From: Clostridium sp. OS1-26
GTDB taxonomy: Bacteria; Bacillota; Clostridia; Clostridiales; Clostridiaceae
DNA length: 64,000 nt
NCBI RefSeq assembly: GCF_030915445.1
Contig: NZ_CP133264.1
Span: forward strand, 2,666,001 to 2,730,000
Direction of reading: 5' to 3'
The notes under the pieces were generated by a model. It made no database searches and was not told the origin of the DNA. It saw only the letters and a list, made by a program, of their open reading frames with translations. The translations under genes were made by a program, and so were the position numbers. Shown here one piece after another: positions 60,968 to 64,000 of the stretch (its first letter is position 1; each line of letters opens with the position of its first letter).

Positions 60968-63495
60968 GTGCAGGTCGATAAAGAAAAACTCAGTAATGTG
61001 GAGCTTGCAGAACAGTTAGTAGAAATGAGGAATCAATTCAATAAACTTAATAAAAAGTTTGATAAATTAGTATTTTTAAGAAATCTTATGATATTAAGCA
61101 TTGCATCTCTATTTGTATTGGTTTTAATAAATAGAACAGGACATTACCCCTGGGGGTCAGATACCTTTGGCCATCTGTTTAAGGGGAATATTTTATATGA
61201 TAGTTTTAAAAAGGGTAACTTTTTATTGAACTACAATGAGAGTTGGTATAATGGAGTACAACCTTACAGGTATTGGGCCCCTCTACCTTATTACATTTTG
61301 GCAATTATTAATTTACTTACTAATAATATTATTACTACCTTTAATGTTTTTGTAGCTTTTGTGTTTATACTGGGAGGGCTTGGATGGCTATGCTTTGGAT
61401 ATTACACGAAGAGGCAGAACCTTGCATTGGTACTTGCTATCCTTTGGTTCTTTGTGCCTTATAATTTAAGAATTATTTTTTCTGAAGGGAACATACCTTA
61501 TGTTATTGTTAATTCGTTAATTCCCTTCGTATTTTTTTTCTATTATAAAGCATTGAAAGAGAATAAAATCAAAGACTACCTAGCATTGGCATTTCTCATG
61601 GGCATAATAACTTTAGCACATGCGATGCTAGCGGCAATGACGGGAATATCTTTGCTTATACTTGCAGCAGTGGATTCAATTATAAATAAAAGAATATTTA
61701 CAAATATAGTAGTGCTTACTTATGCTTTCTTCGGAATAATGTTATCCTCCTTTTGGTTGTATCCAGCTTTAAAGGGAGGAATAATGGCCATAGATAAAGG
61801 GGCTAATTCAGAAGTGATGAGGTCACTTAGTTATCCACTTACTATTTCTCTTAATCCATTTTTGAGATTTTCTGATATTGAAACCTATTATTTTGGATTA
61901 GCATTTGCCATTGTGGCAGTTTTTGGACTTCTAATGTCTACGAAAAATGAAAGGGCCTCCTTCATTGCATCACTGATTATACTTATTGGAACTACAAAAG
62001 CTGTACTACCAATTTTGGAAAAGATTCCTATGAATCAGCTCTTGTGGATGAGGAGATTTACCGCTATTTCCATGGCAATGATCCTTATGGGAATTATATT
62101 CTGGAAAAGTTTAAGGAAAAGTGTTTTAGTAATGCTTATTTCCATATTAGTAATAGATTCGGCCTGCTCCTTTTACACATTAGGCTTTAATAGACAGTTT
62201 CCATTAGATATAGCAAAAACTATGGATGCTGCATCAAAAATAGCTTCTCAAAGAGTAGGGGTCTTGGACAACTCAACTTATGGTTCTTTTCCAAGCTACT
62301 ATATTGGATATAACAGTGTTCAAGGGGTAAGAGATCAGGTGTATGGATGGGCATGGCAAGGAGCAACAACTTCTAAAAATATTGTTATGTTAAACACTGC
62401 CCTTGAAAATGGCTACTATGGATTAATGTTTGACAGATCATTAGAACTGGGAGCTGATACTCTTGTTGTAAAGAAAAGCTTAATAACCGATTTTAATAAG
62501 CTTCAAAATGATGCGGATGCTGTAGGGTATAAAAAGTATGAAGAAGATAGTGGAAATATTATTTATAAATATCCTGTGATGAGCAGGTTTGGTACAACTG
62601 TAAATTATGATGGAATAGCAATTGGCTCATATGCCTCTAATATAGCGTACATTTTTCCAAAGTTTCAGATAGGAGATAAAGAATTTTTAGATGACTACAG
62701 CTTCGATGAGCTAAAAAGCAAAAGGCTATATTTTTATCAGGCTTTAAGTATAAGGATAAAAAAACAGCAGAGAATTTAGTTTTAAAACTATCGAGAAGTG
62801 GAATAAAGGTAGTAATTGATGCTACAGGGCTTGAAGAAAGTTTTTTAGGGGTAAATGGAGAACCAATTACGATTAAGAATAACTATGGTGAAATTTATTA
62901 TAAAAAAGAAAGCCTTAAAACGAAAAACTTTCCTGAGGAATATAGCGAGTGGAAAACTTATTTTCTAAAAGGAATAGAAAATAATGAAAGTTATGAGGTT
63001 TTAAATTCAAGGCTGTTCAACTATGTTGGGAAAAAGGATAACGATAATTTAACTTTTATGGGACTTAATATACCTTATTACAGTTTTTTAACTAAAGATG
63101 GAGGCACAGTGAAAATTTTAGAAGATGCCTTGAATTTAAAAGCAGATGAACTTCCTAAAAGAGAAGTTCACAAAATAGATGTTAAAAGAGAAAACAATGT
63201 ATTAAGTATAGTGAGTGATATTCCTAATGTGATTGTTCCGATAGCAGCTCTAGATAGCTTTGCAAAATTAAATGGGAGCTATGAAGTTTTGGACAATCTA
63301 ATTTACTTAAAGACACCAAAACTTGAAATGAAGATAATATATCCTTATTTAAATACTGGTATAACCTTATCTATAGTATCTTTAACTTTGATAGCAGCCT
63401 TATCAATACTTATTAAGATTGATAGGGATAGAAATATGAAAAGAAAAATGCGTAGAAGAGAAAGAAGAAAAGTTGCAGCGGAAAGTACAGAATGA
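60968..63495 (+). pseudogene. Large PTPS-related multi-spanning membrane protein (exosortase G cluster), frame break
   Basis: Open from GTG 60968 (behind GAGGTGG) to 62779, then continuing in another frame to 63495; one missing T near 62731-62738 would join them as YFYSGFKYKDKK. The full product of about 842 residues has a coiled-coil N-terminus, about eleven helices, a PWGSDTFGHLFKGNILYD first loop typical of COG5617/YfhO-type glycosyltransferase-like proteins, a large external domain, a last helix (SIVSLTLIAALSILIKI) and a basic tail. Probably intact in the organism if the missing base is an error. Confidence 0.8.
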
Positions 63496-63572
63496 TTATC
63501 TTTAAAAGCTTTAGAAGCATTAAAAAAACCATGTTTTACAAATATTGGCGTGAAAAAGGATTTGAAGGATAA
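63492..63572 (+). CDS. Possible 26-residue basic peptide overlapping the preceding stop
   Basis: ATG at 63492 overlaps the preceding stop (ATGA) and opens MIIFKSFRSIKKTMFYKYWR plus six residues to a stop 15 bp before xrtG. Overlap suggests coupled translation, but no homologue is known to me, and it could be chance. Confidence 0.3.
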   Translation: MIIFKSFRSIKKTMFYKYWREKGFEG

Positions 63573-63587
63573 CTGTAGGGAGGGATT

Positions 63588-64000
63588 ATGCAGAAAGTTA
63601 GTTTATTATTGATAGTAGTTTTACTATGGATTTTAGCTTTAATTTTGTTTAAAAATACAAAAATGAATTTCTTTAAGTTTTTAGCTGGAAGCATAGGAGC
63701 ATTTACAATTAGTATGGTATTTTTCCTTCCATACCTAGAAAAAAACTTAAACATTTTAATATCAAATACATTGAACATCATAGGAAGCAGTACAAAGTAT
63801 TTTCAAGTTTTTAAAGAAAATTCAATAGTTTCTATGGATACAAAAAGTGGAATAGTATCTATGCTAATAAATTATGAATGTTCAGGTGTAATTGAGATGC
63901 TTGTATTCACTTCTTTAGCATTGTTTTTTCCTTTTGGGGGGAATATTAGAAAGCTTTTATTAACTATTGTAGGTAATGCGTATATATTTATTGCAAATAT
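63588..64000 (+). CDS. xrtG: Exosortase family protein XrtG, N-terminal part
   Basis: 137 codons are visible before the window ends. Three hydrophobic segments (about 5-20, 30-50, 104-117) surround the catalytic cysteine in INYECSGVIEMLVF (Cys98), the exosortase signature; Arg121 (GNIRKLLL) fits the second active-site position, while the histidine would lie beyond the edge. Exosortases cleave and transfer C-terminally tagged proteins at the membrane. The G type occurs in Firmicutes with a PTPS-related protein and a glycosyltransferase, as seen here upstream. AGGGAGGG precedes the ATG. Confidence 0.88.
   Translation, partial: MQKVSLLLIVVLLWILALILFKNTKMNFFKFLAGSIGAFTISMVFFLPYLEKNLNILISNTLNIIGSSTKYFQVFKENSIVSMDTKSGIVSMLINYECSGVIEMLVFTSLALFFPFGGNIRKLLLTIVGNAYIFIAN

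Overview
The window looks like a chromosomal stretch of a low-GC, anaerobic, spore-former-type Firmicute, most likely Clostridium sensu stricto. The evidence is AT-rich sequence with strong AGGAGG ribosome sites, a sigma-54/DhaKLM unit, HD-GYP and GGDEF-EAL proteins, an Fe-S aldo/keto reductase, and a SEC-C methionine aminopeptidase. I assign no species. No rRNA, tRNA or CRISPR array was seen.

Layout. 1-3.0 kb: the end of a sigma-54 activator gene, then dhaKLM (PTS-type dihydroxyacetone kinase) behind a textbook -24/-12 promoter and bracketed by two related palindromic repeats. 3.1-5.2 kb: DUF2156, MarR and ABM-monooxygenase genes. 5.5-12.0 kb: a signalling cluster with a response regulator/HD-GYP gene (frame-disrupted), a PAS histidine kinase, a periplasmic-binding lipoprotein and a membrane GGDEF-EAL enzyme. 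12-18.6 kb: RidA, a chemoreceptor, two DUF2382 stress proteins, two nitroreductases and a WYL regulator. 18.8-22.4 kb: an iron/phosphonate-type ABC importer.

22.46-32.64 kb is the main accessory region. It is an island of about 10 kb bounded by two 139-bp copies (2 mismatches) of a yjdF (azaaromatic) riboswitch plus the first codons of yjdF. A tyrosine recombinase gene lies directly behind the left riboswitch copy, and yjdF itself follows the right copy. Cargo: a 59-aa membrane peptide, a DUF4145/HEPN-like protein, a four-helix membrane protein, a secreted ComEC-like metallo-beta-lactamase, a truncated zinc-ribbon gene and a 565-aa protein with a restriction-nuclease-like core. A decayed 3' end of guaA, a classic island target, sits near the right edge.

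33-45 kb: VTT membrane protein, lipid-type methyltransferase and a VanRS-like two-component system with shared CTTAA/TTAAG boxes, then GNAT enzymes, HD-GYP, DUF3786, MBL, the Amj lipid II flippase and an AEC transporter, with several internally deleted gene relics. 45.4-49.0 kb: a three-subunit molybdenum hydroxylase. 49-58 kb: CBS and MarR genes, an AraC gene (frameshifted), csaA, aldo/keto reductase, map, MFS/TetR, a glycolipid-binding-domain protein and glutathione peroxidase/OhrR. 58.8-59.9 kb: a DUF1835-MazG fusion. 60.2-64.0 kb: an exosortase-G type locus running off the right edge.

Seven genes are interrupted by what look like single missing bases, mostly in A or T runs. This pattern may be residual sequencing error rather than biology, so calls of pseudogene at those genes are provisional.
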